Shown here piece after piece: positions 57,321 to 64,000 of a stretch of 64,000 bases of DNA (position 1 is the first letter of the stretch; every line of letters starts with the position of its first letter). Source of the DNA: Candidatus Solibacter usitatus (GTDB lineage Bacteria > Acidobacteriota > Terriglobia > Bryobacterales > Bryobacteraceae); assembly GCA_016213245.1 (NCBI GenBank), contig JACRBC010000021.1:45252-109251 (forward strand). Reading direction: 5' to 3'. The notes under the pieces were generated by a model. The model was not told the DNA's origin, made no database searches, and was given only the letters and a program-made list of their open reading frames with translations. Position numbers and translations under genes: made by a program.

Positions 57321-58562
57321 ATGAACCCCAGCAAACTGAACCGCCGCTCTTTCTTTGCGTCTTCGCTTACGGCACTTTCGGCCCTGAATGTCCTTGGCGC
57401 CAACGACCGCGTCCAACTGGGCTTTATCGGCCTGGGCGGCCGCGCGCGCTGGCTGCTGCAGAACGAGGAGTTTCCGAACGCCGACATCGCCGCCTTCGCC
57501 GACTGCTTCCTGCCGCAGTGCGACCGCGCCGCCGTGATTCGTCCTTCCTACGCGAAGGCCGTCAAGTACCAGGATTACCGCCGCATGTTTGACAAGGAGA
57601 AGCTCGACGCGGTGTTTGTCGAGACGACGACGCACGCGCGCGTCCTGGTGGCCATGCACGCGCTGCAGGCGGGTCTGGACGTCTACGGCGAGAAACCCCT
57701 GACGCTCACTGTCAGCGAGGGCCGCATCCTGGAGCGTGCTGTGCGCCATCACAAGCGGGTGTTGCAGACGGGCACGCAGCAGCGCTCCATCCCCATCAAC
57801 GCGTGGGCGAGTAAGTTCATTCGCGAAGGGGGCATCGGCAAGGTCGGCGAGGTGATCGCCTGCAACTTCGAGCCGCCGAAGCGCTGGACGCCTCAACCGG
57901 AACAGCCCATTCCAGAAGGCCTGGATTGGGACGTGTGGTGCAACCAGACCGAACTCAGGCCGTACAACAAGGAATTGCAGACGCGTTGGGCGTGGTACCG
58001 CGACTACGACAACGGCGGCCAGAGCTGGGGCGTCAGCGGCTGGGGTACGCACGCGCTGGACCAGGTGCAATGCGCCCTGGGCGCCGACGACACCGGCCCC
58101 GTCGAGATGTGGACCGAGGGAGAGGGTCCCGAGGCGCCGGTGATCATGCGGTACGCCTCAGGCACGCTATTGAAGATGACGGGCGCAAAGCGGCCGGATC
58201 ACTCCGACCTGGGAGCGATTTTCAAGGGCGAGAAGGGCACGATCGAGATCAAGCGCGGAACGATTCTCGCCGACCCGATTGAACTGGTGAAAGACAAGCC
58301 GGCGGACACGGTGGAGGGCCCCGGGGAGGATCGCTGGCACATCGAGAACTTTCTGGACTGTATCCGGACGCGCAAGCGCCCGAACGCGGACGTCGAGATC
58401 GGCCACCGCTCGACCAGCGTCTGTCATCTGGTCACCATCTGCCGCGATCTCGGCCGCAAGCTGCGCTGGGATCCCAACGCGGAACAGTTCGACAATGACG
58501 CCGAGGGCAATGCGATGCTCTCGCGCCCACGGCGCAAGGGCTACGAGTTGCCCAAGGTCTGA
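57321..58562 (+). CDS. Tat-exported Gfo/Idh/MocA-family oxidoreductase
   Basis: The 413-residue protein has a twin-arginine signal (NRRSFFASSLTALSALNVLG) and a Rossmann fold (VQLGFIGLGGRARWL). The catalytic EKP motif is intact (VYGEKPLTLTV), with WGTHALDQVQCAL and a late EIGHRSTSVCHL helix. Tat export with a bound nucleotide is typical of GFOR-like enzymes. It is divergent from the glycosidase-like operon by 115 bases and may oxidise glycosides for the DUF1080 partner; that link is inferred. The frame is open far upstream (56889), but only 57321 yields the Tat signal. Confidence 0.9.
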   Translation: MNPSKLNRRSFFASSLTALSALNVLGANDRVQLGFIGLGGRARWLLQNEEFPNADIAAFADCFLPQCDRAAVIRPSYAKAVKYQDYRRMFDKEKLDAVFVETTTHARVLVAMHALQAGLDVYGEKPLTLTVSEGRILERAVRHHKRVLQTGTQQRSIPINAWASKFIREGGIGKVGEVIACNFEPPKRWTPQPEQPIPEGLDWDVWCNQTELRPYNKELQTRWAWYRDYDNGGQSWGVSGWGTHALDQVQCALGADDTGPVEMWTEGEGPEAPVIMRYASGTLLKMTGAKRPDHSDLGAIFKGEKGTIEIKRGTILADPIELVKDKPADTVEGPGEDRWHIENFLDCIRTRKRPNADVEIGHRSTSVCHLVTICRDLGRKLRWDPNAEQFDNDAEGNAMLSRPRRKGYELPKV

Positions 58563-58588
58563 CGCCATCGCGTTACACTTCTGTCGAG

Positions 58589-59935
58589 ATGCCAGCCGCG
58601 GATCCACAAGCGCTCGCTCAACTCCACGAGCGGCTGTTGTTCGCGCGCGCTTATCCGCGCAGCGAGGCTGAAGCGCAGCGGGCCGACGCGGCACTGCTCA
58701 AGATGGAACGGCGCGTGGCCCGGTTGCGGCGCGCAGGCCATGACCTGACTTCGCTGGAAGAGCCGGAGATCTCGGGTATCGCCGGCACGGGAATGACGGC
58801 GGTATTCAGCTACGGGGTGGCGCTGCACCTGGTGAGAGCTCACGCCGGGGCGGTGGAGATCGCCTGGGACGCCTGCGATTCGCTCGATCCGTTCGGGCGG
58901 CTGCTGCCGGCCCTGTTGCCGCTGTGCGAAGAGGACGCGGCGGTGGAGGCGCACGTACCGTACGAAGAATGGGTGCGCGCCGCGGCGAAGAGTCAATCGC
59001 AGATCGCCTGGCTGCTGCGCGCCCTGGAGAAACGCTTTCCCGATGCCGGTGAACGGGCCGTCCGCTACGACTCACTGCAATTGGCGCTGCGCTGGGAGTT
59101 TGGCGCCTCCACGGCCACGCGCACACTGATGCGGTTGCCGCGGCGGGCGCTCTATTGCCATACCGGCCCTCTGCTGGGACGCAGGGATGTGCGTCTGGAC
59201 GAGATCCCTTCCCTGCCCCCGCTGCCCTCCCGCAAGCTTTCGAGCGAGTGCGGCGCGCTGGTTCTGGCGCTGGCGCGCGACACCTCCGCCGTGCGTTACC
59301 GCGAGTTGCACGGTTTCTCCTGGGGCGATCCGGCGCGGGTGCTGGCCATCGACGCCGGGCGCGGCGTCGAGTTCTTTTACTCCACGGCGCGGCCCGGGCA
59401 CCGCCTTCCCCTGCGCGGCTATCATGCCCTGTCCATCTGGAAGAACGGCGTGCCGATCGGCTATTTCGAGGGCCTTTCGCTCCACGAGCGCATGGATGCC
59501 GGCTTCAACCTGTACTACACGTTCCGCGCCGGTGAGACCGCTTGGCTCTACGCGCGCATCCTGCAGGCCATGCACCAACTGGCCGGCGCATCCTGCTTTG
59601 TCGTCGACCCCTACCAGATCGGCCACGAAAACGACGAGGCGATCGACTCGGGAGCCTTCTGGTTTTACCGCAAGCTGGGCTTCCGGTCAGTGGACGCCGG
59701 TATCGGAGCCTTGACCGCGCGCGAGGAGCGGCGTATCGCCGCCGATCCCGCCTATCGCACTCCGCCGGCGGCGTTGCGCCGCCTGGTGCGCGAGCCGATG
59801 ATCTACGGATTCCCGGGTGCGCCGGCGTCCGACTGGGACGATTTCCGGCTGAGGCGGTTGCTGCTGCGGCTCTCCAGCCGCCGCACGCCCCCCCTATTGG
59901 ACCGCGCGTCAGTTCTGCGGCTGGGCCGGGCGTGA
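58589..59935 (+). CDS. conserved protein of unknown function with GNAT-like C-terminus
   Basis: The 448-residue protein has a helical N-terminal half (LFARAYPRSEAEAQRADAAL; AKSQSQIAWLLRALEKRF). Its C-terminal half carries SAFWFYRKLGFRSVDAG-type sequence (FWFYRKLGFRSV), the signature end of GNAT acyltransferase folds. The acetyl-CoA loop (Q/RxxGxG/A) is not evident, so activity is uncertain. It ends two bases from the convergent MEMO gene. Confidence 0.7.
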   Translation: MPAADPQALAQLHERLLFARAYPRSEAEAQRADAALLKMERRVARLRRAGHDLTSLEEPEISGIAGTGMTAVFSYGVALHLVRAHAGAVEIAWDACDSLDPFGRLLPALLPLCEEDAAVEAHVPYEEWVRAAAKSQSQIAWLLRALEKRFPDAGERAVRYDSLQLALRWEFGASTATRTLMRLPRRALYCHTGPLLGRRDVRLDEIPSLPPLPSRKLSSECGALVLALARDTSAVRYRELHGFSWGDPARVLAIDAGRGVEFFYSTARPGHRLPLRGYHALSIWKNGVPIGYFEGLSLHERMDAGFNLYYTFRAGETAWLYARILQAMHQLAGASCFVVDPYQIGHENDEAIDSGAFWFYRKLGFRSVDAGIGALTAREERRIAADPAYRTPPAALRRLVREPMIYGFPGAPASDWDDFRLRRLLLRLSSRRTPPLLDRASVLRLGRA

Positions 59936-59936
59936 G

Positions 59937-60740
59937 TCAGCAGACGGCCATGGCGGCATAGCCGACCACGGCGCCGCGCTCACCGAAGACGTCGCCGGAG
60001 TTGGAATAGTGGAGCAGGCGCCAGCGGCGTCCGCTGGCGGCGCTCATCGCCACAGCCACCGGGGCGGCTCCGCACGCCTCCAGGCGTCCCTCGTCCACTC
60101 CGCCGATGAAGCCCTTGACATCGCCCGATTCGATGGCGCGCACCGTCGCCTGATCGAGTTCTTCGGCCGCGGCGCGCGGGTGAAAGTGCGACAGGTCGGA
60201 ACTGGCAACGAGCAGCGTTTCGCCTCCCGCGCACAGCCGGGCCAGCGCTTCGCCGGCTTGAACGATCTGGCCGAAGTCGAGGTCGCCCACCGCCACCGCC
60301 ACAAGTTCAAAGCGCTCCAGCGCCAGTTGCAGGAAGGGCAATTGTACTTCGAGGGCATGCTCGCGGGGCGGCCAGTGGCCGCGCTGCGACAGCTTGAAGA
60401 CCGGCGCCAGGCGCGCCAGCGTCCGGCACAAGCCGCCGTCGACAGGAACCAGGCCCAGCGGCGTCTGGTAGGCCTGGCCGTAGAAGACCGAGGCGAAGGA
60501 GAACGAGTCGTAATGCGACGGCGCCAGAAGGACCACGCGGCGAAACGGCGCGCCGCGCACGAGAGCAAAGCCGCGGGCCGCGGTTTCGCCGGAGTACTCA
60601 AATCCGGCGTGCGGCACGAGGAGCGCCGCTGGCGGCCCCGCCTCCACGGGAGGGACACGCCTCCACCAGCGGTCGATGACGCGGCGCAACTCCTCGCCGG
60701 ACTGAGGATAGAAGGAACCTGCAACGGCAGGTGTCCGCAA
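59937..60740 (-). CDS. amrB: AmmeMemoRadiSam system protein B (MEMO family)
   Basis: The 267-residue protein has the MEMO/PF01875 fold, related to class III extradiol dioxygenases: RTPAVAGSFYP at the N-terminus, LLVPHAGFEYSG, EHALEVQLPFLQ and SSDLSHFHP, which hold the His ligands. The frame opens at GTG 60767, but a TTG at 60740 with GGAG 6 bases upstream gives the usual start MRTPAVAG and is preferred. It is divergent from the radical-SAM partner. The third member, AmmeMemoRadiSam protein A, is not in the window. Confidence 0.88.
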   Translation of the reverse strand: MRTPAVAGSFYPQSGEELRRVIDRWWRRVPPVEAGPPAALLVPHAGFEYSGETAARGFALVRGAPFRRVVLLAPSHYDSFSFASVFYGQAYQTPLGLVPVDGGLCRTLARLAPVFKLSQRGHWPPREHALEVQLPFLQLALERFELVAVAVGDLDFGQIVQAGEALARLCAGGETLLVASSDLSHFHPRAAAEELDQATVRAIESGDVKGFIGGVDEGRLEACGAAPVAVAMSAASGRRWRLLHYSNSGDVFGERGAVVGYAAMAVC

Positions 60741-60829
60741 CAGTGTCTCCACGCCCCACTTATACACTCAGCGGCGCCGCTTGTCACCCGGCGGGCGGGC
60801 GCTTATCCTCAAGCCAGGCTGGAACGCCC

Positions 60830-61822
60830 GTGGAAGCCCTACTCTTCGAACAGGCAGGCGAGGCGGTCCGCTGCCTCACCTGCGAGCGGCGCTGCGAATT
60901 GCGACCCGGCGAACAGGGCTGGTGCCGCACGCGGCAGAACCTGGACGGCCGCATCCGCACCTTGACCTGGGGAGTGGTGTCCTCGCTGTCGGCGGACCCC
61001 GTCGAAAAGAAGCCGCTCTACCACTTCCATCCCGGTTCGGCGGTCTTCACGGCCGGGTCCTGGTCGTGCAACTTCTCCTGCCCGTGGTGCCAGAACTGGC
61101 AGATCTCCAAATCGCAGGGCGGGCCGATGGCGGCGCCGGTGCCGCCCGGTGAGTTTGTGGGCGGAGCCCAGGCGCGCGGGTGCCAGGGCATCGCGCTGTC
61201 CTACAATGAGCCCACCCTCTCGCTGGAATGGGGCTGCGAGGCGTTCCGGGAGGCCCTCCTCGCGGGCCTCTACACCTGTATCGTGACCAACGGGTACATG
61301 ACGCCGATGGCGCTGGAGCTGATGGCCCGGAACGGATTGCAGGCGCTGAACGTGGACGTCAAAGGCGGCCCGGACGCGGTGCGGCGGCACTGCGGCGCGG
61401 ACGTGGAATGCGTTTGGCGCAATTGCGCGCGCGCGCTGGCGCTGGGGCTGCACCTGGAGATCACCACTCTGCTGGTTCCGGGCGTGAGCGATTCGGAGGA
61501 GTCGATATCGGCCCTCGCCGGACGCTTGCGGGGAGAACTGGGGCAGGACGTGCCGTGGCACCTGACCGCGTACCATCCCGACTGGCAGTTCACCGCACGG
61601 CCCACGGCGCCGGAGACGCTCCGCCGGGCCTGGCACATCGCGCGCGCGGCCGGGCTCCACTATGTGTACACGGGCAACATGCCGGGTGACGAATTCGGGG
61701 ATACGTTCTGCGCCGGCTGTCACGCGGCGGTGATCCGGCGCTCGGGCTTCGAGGTGGTGTTCAACGGGCTCCGTTCCGGCCGGTGCCCGGTCTGCGGCGC
61801 CCGGGTGGCCGGGGTGCTGTAG
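60830..61822 (+). CDS. amrS: AmmeMemoRadiSam system radical SAM enzyme
   Basis: The 330-residue protein (GTG start; EALLFEQAG follows) carries the radical SAM motif CNFSCPWC (C80, C84, C87) and an upstream C-x-x-C (CLTCERRC). A C-terminal cysteine pair (CAGCH; CPVCGAR) could bind a second cluster or zinc, as seen in AmrS homologues. The system's product is not established. Its 3' end overlaps the PilZ gene on the other strand by 103 bases. Confidence 0.9.
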   Translation: MEALLFEQAGEAVRCLTCERRCELRPGEQGWCRTRQNLDGRIRTLTWGVVSSLSADPVEKKPLYHFHPGSAVFTAGSWSCNFSCPWCQNWQISKSQGGPMAAPVPPGEFVGGAQARGCQGIALSYNEPTLSLEWGCEAFREALLAGLYTCIVTNGYMTPMALELMARNGLQALNVDVKGGPDAVRRHCGADVECVWRNCARALALGLHLEITTLLVPGVSDSEESISALAGRLRGELGQDVPWHLTAYHPDWQFTARPTAPETLRRAWHIARAAGLHYVYTGNMPGDEFGDTFCAGCHAAVIRRSGFEVVFNGLRSGRCPVCGARVAGVL

Positions 61823-62121
61823 GCGGCTCCGTCCGCCGGCAGGGGATTGGCCAGCAGTTGCACTCCCGTCATCCGGCCCCAGAATCGCCCAGTGGTGTGG
61901 CACACGCGGGCGCGGCTGTAGAGGCCCTGCGATGGCAGAGCGCACCATAGGATCTTGCCGGCCGGGAGTTTGCCGTTCGTCCTGAAACGCAGACCGCGGC
62001 TGGAGTAATCCACTGCCTGCGTGCGCACCTGGCAGCCACCCTCAGGCGTCTCCCAGAACAGGTAGACCGCCGCGTCCTCGAACATCCGCGGCTCCGCTCT
62101 GCGGTTCATTCGCTCTCTCAT
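61720..62121 (-). CDS. PilZ-domain protein
   Basis: The 133-residue protein has the c-di-GMP-binding PilZ signatures RRAEPR (RxxxR) and DYSSRGL (D/NxSxxG) separated by a beta-barrel strand, then SRARVCHTTGRFWGRMTGVQL. The tail after this is basic and Pro-rich and lies antisense to the last 103 bases of the radical SAM gene. The ATG at 62121 is preferred to 62160. It probably senses c-di-GMP to act on motility, secretion or surface polymers. Confidence 0.83.
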   Translation of the reverse strand: MRERMNRRAEPRMFEDAAVYLFWETPEGGCQVRTQAVDYSSRGLRFRTNGKLPAGKILWCALPSQGLYSRARVCHTTGRFWGRMTGVQLLANPLPADGAAYSTPATRAPQTGHRPERSPLNTTSKPERRITAA

Positions 62122-62210
62122 GGTTCCATCTGATCGCGAAGCCGCCGGTTGGACAACCACCAGAATGGGTCAAATCGGACGCGGCCAGTACCAGTCCAAT
62201 GGTCCCACCG

Positions 62211-63770
62211 TCACCGGACATCCACCCACCGATCAGACTGGTAAGACTTGAGCCAGAGATAGGGATCAAGGGGCAGGGCCTGGACGCGCAGGCCGGGCGG
62301 CAGTGGCCGGCCCGCCAGTCTTGCCTGGCAGGCCAGCGCGAGTGCGAGCGAGTGGCGCACGTTGACGAAGCGGTCTTCGGCATAGAAGCCCTTCCACTTG
62401 CCGTACTCGGCGGCGCGCATGGCCTCCAGCACTGCCCCGATTGCGGCAGCGGCGGCGGCGATCCTGGCCGGGGCGGCGGAGCGATCGGTCCAGGCCTCGG
62501 CGGCCACCAGCAGGGCGCGGTTGGAGTGCTCATGGATGCCGAGCTGCGTGAGCACGTGCGCCTGGAAGAAAGGCCTCCGGGCTGAGGGAATGAGCGGGGC
62601 GGCTTTCACGGCCAGGGCGCGGGCGGCCGTCCAGCGTGGCTGGGCCTCGCGCGCGGCGCGGGTGACGCGGGCGATGAAGGCGTCCCAATCGGAGATCTCG
62701 ATGAAGCGGGTGCTGAGCTCGGGGCGGCCCTTCAGCAGGGCGACGAGGATGAAGCGCAGGTAGTTGTGATAGGCGTTATCGGCAAGAGTCTCGTGTTCGG
62801 CGGGGCCGAAGCGGCCGGGAGCGTCGAAGTAGGCGCGGTAGTAGGCCGCCACGGCGGGCCCGGCGCGCGGGCCAAACTCCTCGCGGCTCCACTCCTCCAG
62901 ATAATTGCCCGGATGCCGGCCGACGGCCAGCTCCATGGCGGCGCGGGTGGTGAGGGGATAGGGCCGGATGTCGCTGACGTTGACCAGCAGGTACTCGGTG
63001 GCCCCGGCGCGGGCGGCGCGCCCGAGTTCGCGGCCGATGCGTTCCGGCGGGACCATCTCGGTCAACTGGTTGGCGACGAAATCGTGCATGGCGGTGTGAT
63101 AGTAGACTCCCTGGCCGCGTGCGATCCGGCCGGCGTCGCGGATGAGGCCGTGTCCGTTGTCGGGCCAGACGAGAGTGACGTCTTCAGGCAGCGTAAGCAG
63201 CCCCTGCTGGATCAGCGGGACGGCCTCCATCCAGGCGTTCATGATGAAGCGGGGATTGGGGCGTTGGTCGCGAACGAGCTGCATCTGCCGGTCGATGGCG
63301 GCGCGGATGGCTCGCGCGCGGGCCGCGCCGGTGGGCGGGATGCTGGAGTCGTCCTGCCAGAAGGGCCGGTCGTGGCGGCCGCGGTAGCCGACGGTCCAGA
63401 TCACCTCCTGGTCCTTGTCGTAGGCGCGCAGGGAGTTGCGCCAGGCGTTGACCAGGATCTGAGGGGATTGGGCGAAGGAGTAGGGCTGGCCGTCGGGCCA
63501 GCGCCAGGTGTTGGTGCCGAGCACCTCGATATGGTGCTGGGTGATGATGAGCCCGCGCCGGCCGGCGGCGCGTACCTGGGGCTCGTCGGGAAAGATGAAG
63601 GTGCCGGGCACGATCATGTTGCCGCGAAGCCGGAGCAGGGCCTCGAAGATGCGGTCCCAGACCTCGGGGGCGATCTGCGTGGTTCCGGGGGCGGTGGGCC
63701 GCCAGCCGGTGAGCAGGTCCTCGTCGTTGATGAACCAGCCGCGATAGCGGAAGAGGGGAGGTCCGGGCAT
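62211..63770 (-). CDS. GH115 alpha-glucuronidase-like protein, N-terminally truncated
   Basis: The 519-residue protein begins at the GH115 catalytic-domain signature FRYRGWFINDEDLLTGW. It contains FEALLRLRGNMIVPGTF, GLIITQHHIEVLGTNTWRW, WPDNGHG and EYLLVNVSDIRP, all of the GH115 barrel, then the helical C-terminal domain. Full GH115 enzymes have about 190 more N-terminal residues, including a signal peptide and domain A. Here the frame runs only to 63860 without resembling that domain. The start of an IS4-type transposase lies just beyond, so the gene was probably beheaded by insertion and is likely non-functional. Confidence 0.75.
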   Translation of the reverse strand: MPGPPLFRYRGWFINDEDLLTGWRPTAPGTTQIAPEVWDRIFEALLRLRGNMIVPGTFIFPDEPQVRAAGRRGLIITQHHIEVLGTNTWRWPDGQPYSFAQSPQILVNAWRNSLRAYDKDQEVIWTVGYRGRHDRPFWQDDSSIPPTGAARARAIRAAIDRQMQLVRDQRPNPRFIMNAWMEAVPLIQQGLLTLPEDVTLVWPDNGHGLIRDAGRIARGQGVYYHTAMHDFVANQLTEMVPPERIGRELGRAARAGATEYLLVNVSDIRPYPLTTRAAMELAVGRHPGNYLEEWSREEFGPRAGPAVAAYYRAYFDAPGRFGPAEHETLADNAYHNYLRFILVALLKGRPELSTRFIEISDWDAFIARVTRAAREAQPRWTAARALAVKAAPLIPSARRPFFQAHVLTQLGIHEHSNRALLVAAEAWTDRSAAPARIAAAAAAIGAVLEAMRAAEYGKWKGFYAEDRFVNVRHSLALALACQARLAGRPLPPGLRVQALPLDPYLWLKSYQSDRWVDVR

Positions 63771-63786
63771 ATGCGCTAACTTAATT

Positions 63787-63811
63787 CTGTTGACTGGCTT
63801 CAAGTCAACAG
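63787..63811. repeat. 9-bp inverted repeat at the GH115/IS junction
   Basis: CTGTTGACT and AGTCAACAG form a perfect stem around GGCTTCA, 12 bases before the transposase ATG. It lies where an insertion-sequence end is expected. It is not the matched terminal repeat itself, since the far end is outside the window. Confidence 0.55.
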
Positions 63812-63823
63812 CTACTCTTGGGC

Positions 63824-64000
63824 ATGGACACACGAGAAGCGCTTGAGTTTCAATGGCCATATCTACTGACCCTGCTCCCGCCGTTTGAAGATCTCGAAGC
63901 TGGCGCCTACGCCACTGCTGCCTTGTCTCGAAGACGCTCTGTTGACAGCGCTTCCACTCTGTTGCGCCTGGCTCTCGGCTATAGCTTCTGCGGCTTCTCA
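63824..64000 (+). CDS. IS4-family transposase, N-terminal part (runs off window)
   Basis: An open frame of 59 codons from ATG 63824 to the window end reads YLLTLLPPFEDLEAGAYATA followed by ALSRRRSVDSASTLLRLALGYS. This is the N-terminal helical domain of IS4-group transposases, where the LLP...E...A.R.R...LLRLAL.Y pattern is characteristic. The catalytic DDE domain lies outside the window, so the integrity of the element cannot be judged. Confidence 0.8.
   Translation, partial: MDTREALEFQWPYLLTLLPPFEDLEAGAYATAALSRRRSVDSASTLLRLALGYSFCGFS

Noticed and set aside
57206..57487. N-terminal extension of the large glycosidase-like protein
   Set aside because: The extension overlaps the promoter and start of the divergent oxidoreductase and would bury the signal peptide internally.

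Overview
The window looks like chromosomal DNA of a high-GC acidobacterium, most likely of the Bryobacterales/Solibacter group. This is an inference from gene content: a 1,220-residue Oar-like TonB-dependent receptor, a PEP-CTERM protein, Tat-exported Gfo/Idh/MocA oxidoreductases, DUF1080, GH51 and GH115 glycan enzymes, an Uma2 endonuclease and an UGA-containing selD. No rRNA is present to confirm it. Coding density is very high; no stretch over 300 bases lacks a gene.

Region 1 (1-19983) is housekeeping and glycan use: a Bdr/YpdA-like flavoprotein with alaS, an Uma2 protein, the Oar-like receptor, pyrF with selD (itself a predicted selenoprotein, UGA at 9905-9907), a GH51 arabinofuranosidase, lon, clpB, an M14 peptidase and an N-carbamoylputrescine amidase-like hydrolase. 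Region 2 (20092-23875) is a Tad/Flp pilin-type cluster in which two TadG-like genes, about 80% identical and ungapped by hand alignment, bracket two TadE-like genes. Region 3 (23907-33409) is a minus-strand run: a subtilisin-like protease, proline dehydrogenase, a small membrane protein, a class A penicillin-binding protein and two TPR proteins.

Region 4 (33583-47121) is the most unusual part: a compact 13.5-kb tailed-phage structural cassette, all on the plus strand. It runs from small and large terminase through portal, scaffold, P22-like coat, connectors, tail tube, tail-assembly chaperone, a very short tape-measure-like protein and two duplicated distal-tail proteins to a 1,274-residue tail-tip hub. 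There is no integrase, repressor, replication, lysis or maturation-protease gene and no visible att repeat. Ordinary host genes abut both ends. This layout suggests a domesticated particle (gene-transfer-agent-like or tailocin-like) or a stripped prophage. The chaperone gene ends in a textbook -1 frameshift heptamer followed by a stem-loop.

Region 5 (47152-64000) holds a PEP-CTERM protein, tRNA-His, a sugar isomerase, two Gfo/Idh/MocA oxidoreductases, thrB, a DapA-like enzyme, a cyclase-family hydrolase, DUF1080 and a large secreted glycosidase-like protein, which together suggest a sugar-oxidation/3-keto-glycoside module. It also holds the MEMO/radical-SAM pair of the AmmeMemoRadiSam system and a PilZ protein. 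The right edge has a GH115 gene that lacks its N-terminal part directly beside the start of an IS4-family transposase.
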